From contig OU612066.1 in the NCBI GenBank assembly GCA_914767715.1, forward strand, positions 3,293,001 to 3,357,000: a stretch of DNA of 64,000 nt, given 5' to 3'. The notes under the pieces were generated by a model that was not told the origin of the DNA, searched no databases, and worked only from the letters and a program-made list of their open reading frames with translations. Of the stretch, positions 9,771-21,500 are shown one piece after another; the stretch's first letter is position 1, and each line of letters starts with the position of its first letter. A program made the translations under genes and the position numbers. This stretch comes from Membranipora membranacea. Taxonomy: Eukaryota > Bryozoa > Gymnolaemata > Cheilostomatida > Membraniporidae.

Positions 9771-12567
9771 AAATATAAATATAAATATAAACAAGTTTGA
9801 GGTGAGCCTTATTATATAGTGACTACAAAACTTGAAACTTGAAAAACCTCAATCTGATGCAGAAAAATTAATATCAACCGTTATGTTGCCACTGTGCTTT
9901 AAGACAAGTGTTGTGGCCAAATTAGAGTAAACAAATTCTGGATGACACAAGTATGGGGATGTTACAAAAAAACGTTGAACTGTTTATTGTTCTTTATCAA
10001 CATTATTGACTAAGCTCAAGTAACACTCAAGTAGTCTACAATAAATATATGGGGCATTAAGTAAAGTGTTTAACTTGGTTACTGGTCAGCAACAAAAACT
10101 TTTATGTAACTACATCATCACAACAAGAATATCGATAGAATGAGTCTATATGCATGTTGAGCAATCAAATAAGAGAGTTGGACTGAAATATCCCTACTCA
10201 TTCATGCCATAGGAGAAATTCTCAGCCTGGAGACTGTTATACAAGGTGGTGTGAATGAGACCTAGCCTGCATAGATACCTCCACCGATGAGATGATATTA
10301 CTAGACAAAGCTCAGGTTGCAGCTTCAATTGATAGACTGCATGAGTTGACATTAGATGCGAGTTAAACCTAGCAAGAGCATGTCGCTGTCTTTGCGTGAA
10401 GACAAACCTAAACTAAATACTCACTTCATAGGGCAGAGCAACCTGTGAAGAGCTTAGGTAGATGGTATAGTTTGTCAATCACAGACAGGTTTTGGGGAAG
10501 AGAGGTGAAAACATAACTCATTACAGGGCTAGATGCAATTGAGAAATGTGGACTGTCTGGTCAATACCACAGCCAGCCCTTAAAAGCGTTTGGGATGGCG
10601 ATTGCGGCTGTGGTCAATACAAGGCCTGGATTTGCAATTCCGCACTTATGCCTAGAATTTTGTGGCCTCTTTCACCAGTTGAGTCAATGGAGCAAATGAG
10701 TTTCCCTGCGCTTCAACACTAATGTGCTGTATGCAAATTGGTTTACTATTTCACTGCATATAAAGTCGATTGTGGAAGTGCACAAAACATCAAAAGCTAG
10801 ACTGGATATGATGTTGAACGAGTCACAAGACCAAGTGGTAAGTGATTGGTTTGGCACTGGTAAAAGGTGGTGTATCACCGAGACTGTCAGAGATGCCAGA
10901 TCACGATCACGATTAGGAAATATGAATAATTCGCAGTGGAAGTTGGCTGACGTGGATTTATGGCTAGATCAGCTACCAAATTTCTGACTAGAGTTGCTCC
11001 GTCAGGCTGAGAACTCAAAGAGCCACAAAAATCATAGTACATGAGGCAGAGAGCGCATCTGCATGGATTCGGCATCAGCACGGATTCGGCATCAGCACTA
11101 TGTGAAGACAAAAGCTAAGTAATCCTATTCCTTAGCTCGTAGGATTGGGCTTAACCAACTTCTTGATTCAACACACACTCTTTGGTATGTATGTGGATTT
11201 GGCCAGAATTCAATCGTTATTTTGGCCCTATATTACTCAAATTAAAGTAGTTTAATATCAGCAGGGTGCAAAGTCGAGTGAGTATTAGTTAGATCTAAGG
11301 CATTGCAAGCAACTCAACCTTTACATAAAAGGCAGGCAGAGCGAGATAGGAGATTACAGTCAGTCTACTGGCGCGTGCCTTGACGATTGAAACTTTTCGT
11401 TGATGTGTTGATGGAAAGCTAACCTCCCTGTGCTGGTAATTGGCTGAGATTATGAGCATGAGAGTGATGGGGCGGCCATTGTTGCAGTGAAACAAATAAG
11501 AGTTGGCAGCCTCCCTGGCTGTGCAACAGCGTGAACACACCGATTATGGCAAAATTCTGAAATTGACAATATGCACTGTGGGCTAATCGTGATGGAATGA
11601 GATGCTCAACAATACACAAGGGAGTCTTCAAACTGCTGGGGCTAGCCATGAGGAGATTGTACTAGAGAAGGCTTCAAAACAGCGCTTGACTCACGGTTTC
11701 TGGCAGAAAACCTGGGTGTTGTGCAGCACACAACTACATACAATGGTTGCAATGATACTACTACTTAGCTTGCTTTTTTCTGAGAATAAAAGTTCATGCC
11801 AAAAATGAACTAAACCTAGTTCATTGATGCCAACTAACTCAAGAAATTACAACAAACTTACAATGTCGCCTATTCTGTTGCATTGTTGTAGAGAGTCAAT
11901 AGAAGCTGAATACTGATTGTAGGTTGTTTGTTGATTTTGTAGGAGTTTTTTAGATTTAGCAGTCAAACGTCTGTTTGCTCGCAGTAGCATGAACTAGAAG
12001 ATACTAGAAGATACTCTCGATTCCACTTTTTTGTTTTGTTTTCATATCCAAAGATCAATAAAAGATTTGAATAATTTATTTTAATTTTAAAAATTATTCA
12101 ACATCTATTTATTATTATATTTAAAAATATTTAATATAAAGCAACTATATATAGACCCCGGCATAGGAAATGCTAAGCTAAGTTTGATTAGCTTGCCTGA
12201 TAGTTTCCTGCAATATTGGTCACCTGTCTAAAATCAAAGTTGTCTTCTCTTTTCTAGGGTGAGGCACTTCATATAAAAAAACCATTGGGTGAGATCCTCA
12301 AACTGCAAATTCAAGCTTTCTAGGGGGGTAATCCACAATCCCAATATAGCTAAATCATGTAAAACCTCAGTTTGTACAATGTAGCTGCAGAGCTTTGACA
12401 ATGACAACTGATTTTGCATGAATGAATAATAGATGCATCATCATAATTTGTTGTTGTTTGTTTATTTAGACATTCCGGTATCACTCCTAAAAAGGTTGAC
12501 AAAATTGAAATGTTTACATAAAAATTGATGGAAAACTATTGCACTAGTTGAAAAATCTCATATAGAA
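9771..12567. other. No gene recognised
   Basis: About 2.8 kb without a convincing gene. Short ORFs on both strands (for example 10684-10987 and 11295-11649) overlap one another and show no family signature. An AT-rich stretch lies at 12050-12140. One exon-like segment is listed separately. Confidence 0.5.
10766..10837 (+). CDS. Candidate isolated exon, charged/coiled-coil-like
   Basis: A 72-nt open segment (SIVEVHKTSKARLDMM and onward) with a pyrimidine-rich acceptor ending ATATAAAG and a consensus donor GTG|GTAAGTGA, phase 0 at both ends. No partner exon was identified, although it could be an upstream exon of the coiled-coil gene ending at 16226. This is weak evidence. Confidence 0.2.
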
Positions 12568-13464
12568 TTAAAAAAAACTGTTCTGCCGTTTTACAGTGCG
12601 GCATTTGCTGGGTCGGTATTTATCGATTACTGCTTTACGGGCGGATTTTCTTTGAGTGTTAGGTCTGATTCTATTGTTCAGCGGATGGGTATTATCGGTT
12701 GAAATTTTTAAAACGTGTTCGCTGCATAGAGACATTAAGAAGTCGGATATATAGGGTAAGGCTAGCTTGGTCAGTCTATCGTCATAGTGCTCTATGTGTG
12801 GCATCATCATTTGTGTAGCGTATCTCTGCACTTTCTCTAGTTTCTCTTTATCGGCTTCGGAGATAAACTGAAACCATACTGGGCAGGCGTAGGAAAGAAC
12901 GGGTTTGACATTGGCAGCATAGAATGTTATCAGTCCTGCGGTGTTCATACCCATGGTCTTAAGCTGCTTCATCAGATACAGTCTGCTATTGCATTTGCTC
13001 ACGACAGAGTCTATGTGGTCACTAAAAGACAGTTGAGAGTCTACAGTGACTCCTAATAGTTTAGCAGGTTTAGATGGGGAGACAAAAGTATCATCACTGG
13101 GGTTTACATCGAGGTTCATACCAGGTCAGTCAGAAAAAGCAATATTCAATACAACAGTCTTACTTGAGTTGAGAAGCATACTGTTTTCTAAAGACCAACT
13201 ATTAGCATTTGATATAGCATCAGAGACATTGTCATCGGTGGGGTTTACAATAGGCTTATAAAATGTGGTGTCATCTGCGTACTTCACACAATTAAAACCT
13301 TCAGCTTTCAAGTCATTAATGTGGTCACCCCTGACCCCTGCAGAGATGCAAGCCATTATTGTAAAGAAACAGACTGGATAAAAACCTATACCGCAGTTAT
13401 AAGAATTGCCAGCTGAAAGCGATAACTGAGGACCAAAAACATGGAGCAATGAACTAAACCTCAT
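12568..13464 (-). mobile_element. 5'-truncated non-LTR retrotransposon (LINE) RT fragment
   Basis: On the minus strand the frame contains the RT catalytic motif in CVKYADDTTFYKP, preceded by INDL, then a typical LINE thumb/C-terminal region (KLLGVTVDSQLSF, VKPVLSYACPVW, KLEKVQRYATQMM). It resembles the CR1/L2/Jockey group. One in-frame TGA (13126-13128) interrupts it, and the region between the usual SAGVPQG motif and INDL is shortened, so it is inactive. The endonuclease and most of the RT are missing, as is usual for 5'-truncated copies. Confidence 0.85.
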
Positions 13465-13528
13465 TGCATGGAGAACTCATTGCATGAAACCTCATTGCAT
13501 GGAGAATAGTTCATTGCATGGAGAACTC
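13459..13528 (+). repeat. Short degenerate tandem repeat
   Basis: Four copies of CATTGCATGGAGAA or close variants, next to the LINE fragment's 5' edge. Confidence 0.7.
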
Positions 13529-13529
13529 C

Positions 13530-15698
13530 CAAACAATTTGCAATTTGCTACTAGCTTTTGTAGTCAAATGCAGTGCTGTCCCCAGCAAGGTTGGTTAGGC
13601 TACCCACCTTTCCACTATTTCAAGGAGCCTTCTAAACTTTCTATTGTCTGTAATCATTTTCAACAGTAAAAATCAAAATTCCCGGATCAGATAAAATTTC
13701 AGGATTTGTCTTCATGTGCTTGTTGTGATCTCAAGAGGCCTAAGCCGAATTGAGCTTGTGGTTCGGCTCAGGGTTGCCCACGAGGCTCTAATAAATGCTG
13801 TTATATGATTTATGCTAATATCTGGGTATGTAATCTTACTTTCAATTGAAGCAGAGCTAACAGAGATTAGACATGTATTTCACAACAACAGTCCTTTGTG
13901 AATCAACATTGAAATAACAAAGCGATATAAATAATAATTATGTGTGTGATCGCAATTAGTAGCTTCTAGGCCTATTGGCTAAGATCAAAGTGTCACTGTC
14001 AATGGCTGATTAGTGCCTGTTTCAGTTTCTGGCAGCTTGCTGCACGTACACTCACGATTAGAAGGTCCACCATGGCCTCACCTCTAGGATGCATTCTAGC
14101 ATTCTAAGATGTATCAAACTCTCAGTACGAGGACTTCGGGCAACTTGCATCCCTCTTTAGGAGCAGCCCACCCTCTGTTTTGCCATAAACAGGGCAATTA
14201 GTAGTCTGTGTCATTTGACTCTCTGTGCAGGTTCTGTAATCGTCTTTATCCTACTTCAACTGAAAAACAGAAGCAAACACTCAATACAAATAGGATTATA
14301 TTATATTCATACAATGTGTGCACATCGACTCCAGTTTATGTCTCGCATATAGGATCAAAGGAGGAGATTGCAATCTCACCTGCTTATATCCCAGAGCGAT
14401 ATCTCAGGGTAGCGTAGTATGGGCCAATTTTCTATATAAACGATACCAATATATATTCCACTCCTGGGGTGATACAAGGACTGAGGAGATTGTTCTGTAA
14501 ATCAGCTATAATATGATAAAGCATTATCATTCACTACTGAGGAGATATTTATATATACATGTATACTACACAAACTGAACTAGGTCTGAATGTGATTTTC
14601 TGATTTGTTTTAGAGAATAATGTCAGCTTATATGTATAGCTGAGGGGCATTGCATTGGTGATTTTTTTTGCTTGTTGAGGAATTGGCAGATCCCATACAC
14701 CACGAATGGTCAAACATACCAGTTTTATAATATTTCGGTGAACTGCTGGAATCCAGAGAAACTTTGGCATTGGCGACTTCAAGACTTGTTTCTTCAATAA
14801 CCAACTTGGCTGCATGCAAAGGCAGCATGGGATATTTGAATTTCTATTGTGTATGGTTAGAATGTTGTGATGGAGGTGCTAAAGTGTGCATATTCCTCAT
14901 GGTACTGATGGCTAATATAGCATTCTCATCTTTCAGTCCTCTACCATCAGCACTGGAGAATTTACAGAAAGGTATCAAGGATACTCGGAGTAATAATTCA
15001 CTGTTCACCATCTGCTCATATATGATTGGTTCTCTTTTGCCTTTTGGAGTCAAGGAAATGATTTGTCCTAATCTCACCAATAGTTTAGTTCATTGATCTC
15101 ACTAATCTCCGTGCCCTGACATCATTGGCTACTATTTTTAACATTCGGAGTTTCCCACTCTTTATGTATGAGAATACAAGTCAAGAGTCAATTGTAACAG
15201 GTGACATAACTATGCTTAGCTTGGTTATCTGTCTGTGTATATATTAAAAGTAAGTATTTGTCAGTACCAAAAATGGGCTCTTGAGATATGTAGTTATATT
15301 CAGCCAGCCGCAGAAGTCAGAGGGTACAGATAGATATGAAAACAAATGCACCCAGTAACCTCCATGGTATTTAGTAGTCACAAGCATACACAACGAGCAG
15401 AGAGACGCAGAAGTAATCCATCAAAGATGTAACGAAGATAACCGGAGCATGCTAATCCGGTCAGAAAATAAGAATTCCAGTGATGCAGTAATTTGGTTTT
15501 CCAACACGTCATAGTACCAATTATAACATCAATATCTGAGGAGTCATCATTACCCGTTAAATGGAAGCTTAACTCTAACATATCAAACTATTATTTGTGA
15601 TATAGTTGTAAAAACCTTCTCTCTTAAAATTTTCTCTTTTTATTGAAAACTAGAAACAAAACTTATGCTTGAATCATTACACTTATACACCATTGCAG
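13530..15698. other. Unassigned region with coding-like stretches on both strands
   Basis: No gene can be assigned. At about 14628-14828 and 14844-15080 the minus strand has open, protein-like stretches (KLVIEETSLEVANAKVSLD; GQIISLTPKGKREPIIYEQ) with plausible acceptors. The plus strand of the same interval also looks coding-like (IPYTTNGQTYQFYN) and includes a candidate 35-nt exon near 14937-14971. They may be exons of the plus-strand gene ending at 16226, exons of an unknown minus-strand gene, or pseudogene debris. Confidence 0.35.
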
Positions 15699-16226
15699 AC
15701 ATTGTCAGATATAAACTCAGGGAGAAGTCAAATATTTCTCAGGCTTCAACTTCAAGCTATGGCTGTTCAAAGGTCACATGTCAACCTGGCACAATCAACC
15801 AATCAACAGCAAGAATTATCTCAGAGAATCAACGCACAAAAACAGCAGTTACTAGGTATGTTTTTGACTGCACCTCTGAGCATTTGATTAACAAACTCAA
15901 CATCATCTTTATTTCACAGTTGGGTGCATCCTGTAATAATGTAAGATGGTGACCAGTTTTCTGGGTGAATCCCTCGTAGCTGTAGATATTCAATCTGGTG
16001 AGAGAATCAAGAATCCTGCGGTTTTTGAGTTACGGGTTGAACAAGTATGTAAATCACTCAGGCTAATAATATGTTCTTCTTCAATTTAACAGATTTGATG
16101 GAACAGTTTGAAGTTAATGAACTAGAATTGGAATCACTAGAATCTCAGATAAGTGAAGCAGAGGAGAAGCTGACAGAGTATATTGACAGTCTGCAGATGT
16201 CACCTGACCAGGGCTGCCAACCTTAA
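15699..16226 (+). CDS. 3'-terminal exons of a coiled-coil protein
   Basis: Two exons with matching phases: 15699-15855 (acceptor CCATTGCAG, donor CTAG|GTATGT) and 16093-16226 (acceptor TTTAACAG, ends in TAA). The intron is 237 bp. The joined C-terminus of about 95 residues is almost entirely helical, Gln/Glu/Leu-rich heptad-like sequence (QQQELSQRINAQKQQLL, then ELELESLESQISEAEEKL). This points to a coiled-coil structural or adaptor protein, but I do not recognise the family. Upstream exons must exist in 9.8-15.7 kb and were not securely found. A second open frame across the first exon breaks at the splice junction and is discarded. Confidence 0.6.
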
Positions 16227-16481
16227 ATCACATCTTTTTCTGTCAGCCATTTTGATCCGTCCGATGAATAACTTCTGCTATCACTATGTCTGTTAGCCAC
16301 TACAATCCATATTATAATCATGTCTTATAGTCCCATTGAAGGAGGGAAATACATTATGCAGGTGTATCTACTCAAACAGTATAATGTAAGCATTTATTTA
16401 CCTTTTGTCGAGCACAATACTCAAGTCAAACTGCATAATAATATTGCGATACTCATCAGTTACTCACTTTATTTCTAAGTC

Positions 16482-16748
16482 ATTCAGGGGGGTCTTTCAA
16501 TTAGAAAGAGTGATCCTTTACTAAAGCAAGTTATCACTATCACATCACTTTCACATCGCTCAAAATTATCACTCACTTGGTGTTTCAATTAGAGAAAATC
16601 ACTCCCAAATCGCTCACTCAGAATGTATATAGTTCCATCAAGTGACTGAGCGATCTGAAATCGAGACCCCTAGCAGGTATCGCTCACTCAGTGAGTGAGC
16701 GATAATATTGCGATTTTGGCTGTTCCTAATTGAAAGACCCCCCTGAAT
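16482..16748. mobile_element. MITE with 23-bp perfect terminal inverted repeats
   Basis: ATTCAGGGGGGTCTTTCAATTAG at the left and its exact reverse complement at 16726-16748 bound a 267-bp element with no coding capacity. Inside is a further palindrome, CGCTCACTCAGTGAGTGAGCG near 16680-16700. No clear target duplication was found, so the superfamily is not assigned. Confidence 0.8.
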
Positions 16749-17112
16749 CCCAGTTCCTATATTCTATAATTTTACAATTTATACGTTAGTCATTTTACTG
16801 ACCAAAAGTATGCACCAAAGCTGTTGTGATGCAATCTAGTCGTAATTTTATACTTTGATTTTTACACATTTATAAGTGAGTATTTATCTGTTTACTGATT
16901 TATGTATCAAGTCAACACGTTTGTTTTTTTTCTATGTACCCTGCCAGCCAAATAGGCTTGTGACATTAGACATAACACTCTAAACTTCTAAATCTTATAT
17001 TATTTTTTCACAAATATTCGCCACATTGGTGTAATACTAATAATAATGTAATATTAATATTATCTCTTATAAGTGACAAGTTTTCTCTCCGTCCTCCAAT
17101 AAAAAAAATTGA

Positions 17113-17297
17113 TCGCTCAGCAGTCCTCTCAGCAGTCCTCTCATTGCTCAGCAGTCCTCTCATTGCTCAGCAGTCCTCTCATTGCTCAGCAGTCCTCTCA
17201 TTGCTCAGCAGTCCTCTCATTGCTCAGCAGTCCTCTCATTGCTCAGCAGTCCTCTCATTGCTCAGCAGTCCTCTCATTGCTCAGCAGTCCTCTCATT
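17113..17297. repeat. 19-bp minisatellite
   Basis: About nine head-to-tail copies of TCATTGCTCAGCAGTCCTC, with landmarks every 19 bp from 17149 to 17282 and a shortened first unit. It is open in more than one frame simply because of its periodicity. Confidence 0.95.
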
Positions 17298-18064
17298 TGT
17301 CTTCTATTTGGTTTCATATCCAAGTTAGTGGCTACAGTAGGAAAATGCTAACGTGGCTCATATAGGATGATTGATATGAACAGGGATGTGAAGTAAATGC
17401 TTGACCAATCACCAACAAAATTATAGATATGAAATATATAAAATTATAGTCTGTATATAATCAATGAATGAATGAACCATGACCAAAGCATTCAAATTTG
17501 GCGTTGTCTTCTCACAAGCAAGGAGAGGACAAGGCTAATCATCATTATAATAGAATACAACATTTGCTCACCCTCCCTGGCTCATCAATTTGTCACGCTA
17601 AATTCTCCTGCAACATGATTGATGAGCTCAGATTTGATAATATCTGCTCAACCTCTTCTGACCACTTACTGGAGGGAGAAATTTAAAACACTTGGGTCTT
17701 GTATATAATTGAGATTTCTCAACCACAAAAGTCATTATCCTTGCATTTCAACCATGGACTAGCTCACAGTCATTTGTTAGCTCTTTCCAGTCTGGTCAGC
17801 GTTCACAAGCGACCTTGTTGATCAAAACATTGGCATCAGACACACACTACATCAATGTGTACTGATTACAGGCAGCTGTTGTTGAAGAGCCACTTTCTGA
17901 TTTGCTCATCATGTCATCGGACATCAGGAGTTAAGGTTCTCAGAATGAGGGCAGATATGCCATATATATATATATACATAATTATATTCATATAGCATAC
18001 CCTATAGGGTATATACAACCCAGAATCATAGAAAAGTAAGAGAAGTTTTTCATAAGGTTACATT

Positions 18065-18070
18065 TTTATT
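18065..18070 (-). terminator. Candidate polyadenylation signal for YTHDC1
   Basis: TTTATT on the plus strand reads AATAAA on the minus strand, about 480 bp past the YTHDC1 stop codon. It is the best match in the 3' flank. Confidence 0.35.
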
Positions 18071-18548
18071 CGTTTCATGCTGACGAAAGAAAACTTAAGT
18101 TACTCATGTAAATTTACATGAGATGCCATCCCGGCATGAGAATAAAGTATGTTCAAAACATCACTTGAGTTCAAAACATCTTTTTCTAAAATAACGCTCT
18201 GCAGTCTGCACCAATGACAGTTCAGTTATGCTCTGTCTGTCTGTCTATCTACATTCTACTGCACAGTATAACTACATTTATAGAGATAATTATCGTCCTG
18301 AACACAAAAGAATCGTACAGCATAAAATATAGTGATTGACTATCTGGGGCAAAAGTGCTTGTGATACTAGAACTTCGTTGATAATACAATATTTTACAGA
18401 TAATCTTTCTGTATTTGGGCTTGGTAAGAGCTACCTGGCACTTTCTTAATGATCAACTTGCCACAACAACACGGCAGCACTCTGAATAAAAGTATTTTGT
18501 ACAATATGGTATCATTTTCACCACAGGACTGATGTAGCCTAGCCTGAC

Positions 18549-21500
18549 TCATCGACGTTCTCGTCTATCTCGTTCTCGCGACCTTGACCTACTTCTGCCT
18601 CGATATTCACGTGAATCTCTGTATCTGTCAGGTCGACTAGATCTGCTGTTTCCTGTTGTCCTTCGAAGGAAATCTTCTACTGCCCTGTCATACTACGAAA
18701 CAAAAAAAAAGATAACAGTAGGCTTTGAAGAAGGGAGATTATCCAAGACAAAACTTAACCCGAGATATTTAGCCTCACTTGACTGAAACTCATATAGCAT
18801 ATAAGGCTATTATCTAACAGCAGATCCATTACGTTTGGTATATAGCTATCTTACTCTATCAGCACTTGGCCTGCCTCCGCTGTTACTTGGTCTGTCTCGA
18901 TCTCTATCTCTGTCTCGTGATGAAGATGAGTAGCTGGGTATAGGGGGAGGTGGAGGGGCGTCCCTTCCTGAACCATAAGCTGGTGTGTATACATCATACA
19001 TCGACTACAAACAATATAATATGTCAAAGACCTCAAAGACTTGCTAGGGTAAATCACTAGAGCGGGAATTGAACCAAATAGCTCTCTCATGATGGCTCTA
19101 GATTTGATAAACATCAGTACCCAAGCTCTAACTCCACTACTGGATGCATATACATACATTACAGGAATTGCCATGTTCCTGTTGATGCATCCAAGTGCAA
19201 ACCATGTATTGCGGAACACCTGAACAATGTTTGCTAGTGGTTGTATGAATATTTTGCCCAAACAGATGCAAGTGGGACTATGTACCATAAAATCCAACTT
19301 GCAGTTGTTGAAGCCCTTATACTACTGTGTATGGTACATTTGCTGTTTTTATTGATTGCAGGAACGAGTAATGGGTATTGTGATCTCTTACCATAGTACC
19401 TCCCATATCAGGAGGATATTGTCCAGCTCTCTTCATAGAATCCACATACTCCTCATAGGTCTACAACAATTAATGGGTCATATCATCAATACACTGCTGA
19501 TTCATCATATCGCCCTGCAACCAATCGTGTCAGAGTTGTGTATGTGTAGTTTATGACAGCTAATATTGTAAATGTTACAAAATGGAGGTGTATCTGTTAC
19601 ACTCCCAAACTTACCCCTTTGACGAACATATCAGCACCCATAGGAGGTCCACTAGAGTATGGAGGTGGCATAGGCTGGTATGATGCAGCATGATGAACTA
19701 AAACAGGCGAGTAAGAATTATTTTTCACTGAATACTAAATTCTGGTGTTCATTGCAACAACAGCCTTGAAATCTCTCACAATAATTGAACTGATCAAAAT
19801 GCAATGCATGAGTAAGCATCCATACAAACCTGGAGGTGGATAGTCATTCCTGCTGTTTCTGTAATCACCATAGCTGGATGCGTTAGTCCTGTAGGATGGC
19901 GGATAGTTGGAGTGATTTGAATGAGGGGGAGGGTAACGATTAGAGGGAGGACCCCTAGAAGAGGAATACGAATGTGTGGGTCCATTACGGTAACCGCCCC
20001 CGCCTCGACTCCCTCCGCGATATCCACCCCTGTGACCTCCACGACCCCTGCCGTTACGTCCCTCGTCTCTGTAGTTATCACGGTGGTGATGATTGTCTCT
20101 TGGATGAGGATTCACTGGCCTAAATATCAAACATGGTGTCAAAAGCAAGGCGTATACCTCAAGATAGAAAGACTGACAGACTGAAGCAAAATAAAAGTAC
20201 ATGTATAGCTCATTCATCGCAATCATCTCATGCGTTCCACAGTGACCATTCTGCAACATTCTTCACAAATCTTTAGATTTTCTCTTTCAAAGCTGCCAAA
20301 AGTGAGATCACAGTATCTGCGAGATGAATTCATTTAAATCAACTCTAATCATAGTTGGTGCACAAACCCTTTTACCTGGTGACAACATTTTAAGCACACA
20401 AACATACCGTGGCTGGCTACATCAAGTAGGTTTGGTGAAAAATTGGTGAAACGCAGGTCATCCAAGATGGAGTGGAGAGGCTTTAACGATTATTGGTAGT
20501 GGGGGGATTTGTGATAGTTGAGCCTACATATCTTAGACAGTTCATTATTCCTTGGTGTAGGCAAAAGCTATGGTTGAGCCCTTACCATTTTTTAAATAAA
20601 AGTGTTTATTACATATATATTAGCAGTCCAGCATTTTCAAAATGCTTTTTACCTATAATCTAGTAAAATGTTTTTAGGGCCCAACCACAGCTTTTCGAGG
20701 TTAGCTTAAATCTCATGACAGCTAGATGGCTGTTCTAAATAGTGTCTTATTTTCTCCAACGCACACTATTGTGAAAATGTCCATGAGGTACGCTAACCAA
20801 AGAACGGGACCAGTAGCTAATAAGGATAGACCAAACAGTTCTGTTTCACCCAACGATATATAGCCTCCAACGATCCGAGCCAAGCGAGCTATTACTCCAC
20901 TATCTGCTAGTGACTTTCAGTTCCTTGAGAGGATCTTATGACCCATAAATAATCCCCTACCTAAGCACATATTCAGATATTCAGTCTATTTTTTCGGACA
21001 TTGTCCATATTTCAATTAGACCCACCCACCCACTGCATTAATTCACCCAATAGTTCATCAGTCCTTGATTGAGCTCAGAATTGAGCTGAGGCGATATGCT
21101 GGCATATCTTATAAGACCACACTTGAAGCATAATTCAGCTCTCCAGCTGCATAATTGATCTATGGCAAAATAAACAGAAATGGCTTTTAACAATTGAGGG
21201 CAAATTAGGATGGTGGGATTTCCGATGTGGTATCTGCTAACAGCTGAGGAGCTGATCAGAACCGTTTAGTAGACCAGGCAGGCTCTACTATCGCAATGCT
21301 GGCCGGCCAGCAGGAGTACTCGTACAGAGCTCCAGTACAGAGCTCACGATTCAGTCTTATATCCTAACCTAGTAGCCTTGTTGATCGGTCCTCCTTTAGC
21401 TTGTAATGCTTCACGTTTTCGTTTTACACGGGAGATAACTCGCTCATAATCACTAGATCCGTCCAGAGTAAACAGTTTACATAGAGATTCACCTACTGAT

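Larger units (their letters stand above)
16749..18548. other. Intergenic region
   Basis: Downstream flank of YTHDC1 (minus strand) and of the coiled-coil gene (plus strand), which converge here. It contains the 19-bp minisatellite and AT-rich sequence, including a TA-rich palindromic stretch near 17960-18015. No gene was seen. Confidence 0.5.

Noticed and set aside
11295-11649. Overlapping minus-strand ORFs
   Set aside because: No domain, no splice context, and two frames overlap with equal plausibility.
17109-17365. ORFs over the minisatellite
   Set aside because: Open only because a 19-bp repeat without stops is open in several frames; not a gene or CRISPR array (no spacers).
19735-20259. 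174-codon continuous minus-strand ORF
   Set aside because: It is the RGG exon of YTHDC1 read through its flanking introns; only 19830-20119 is coding.
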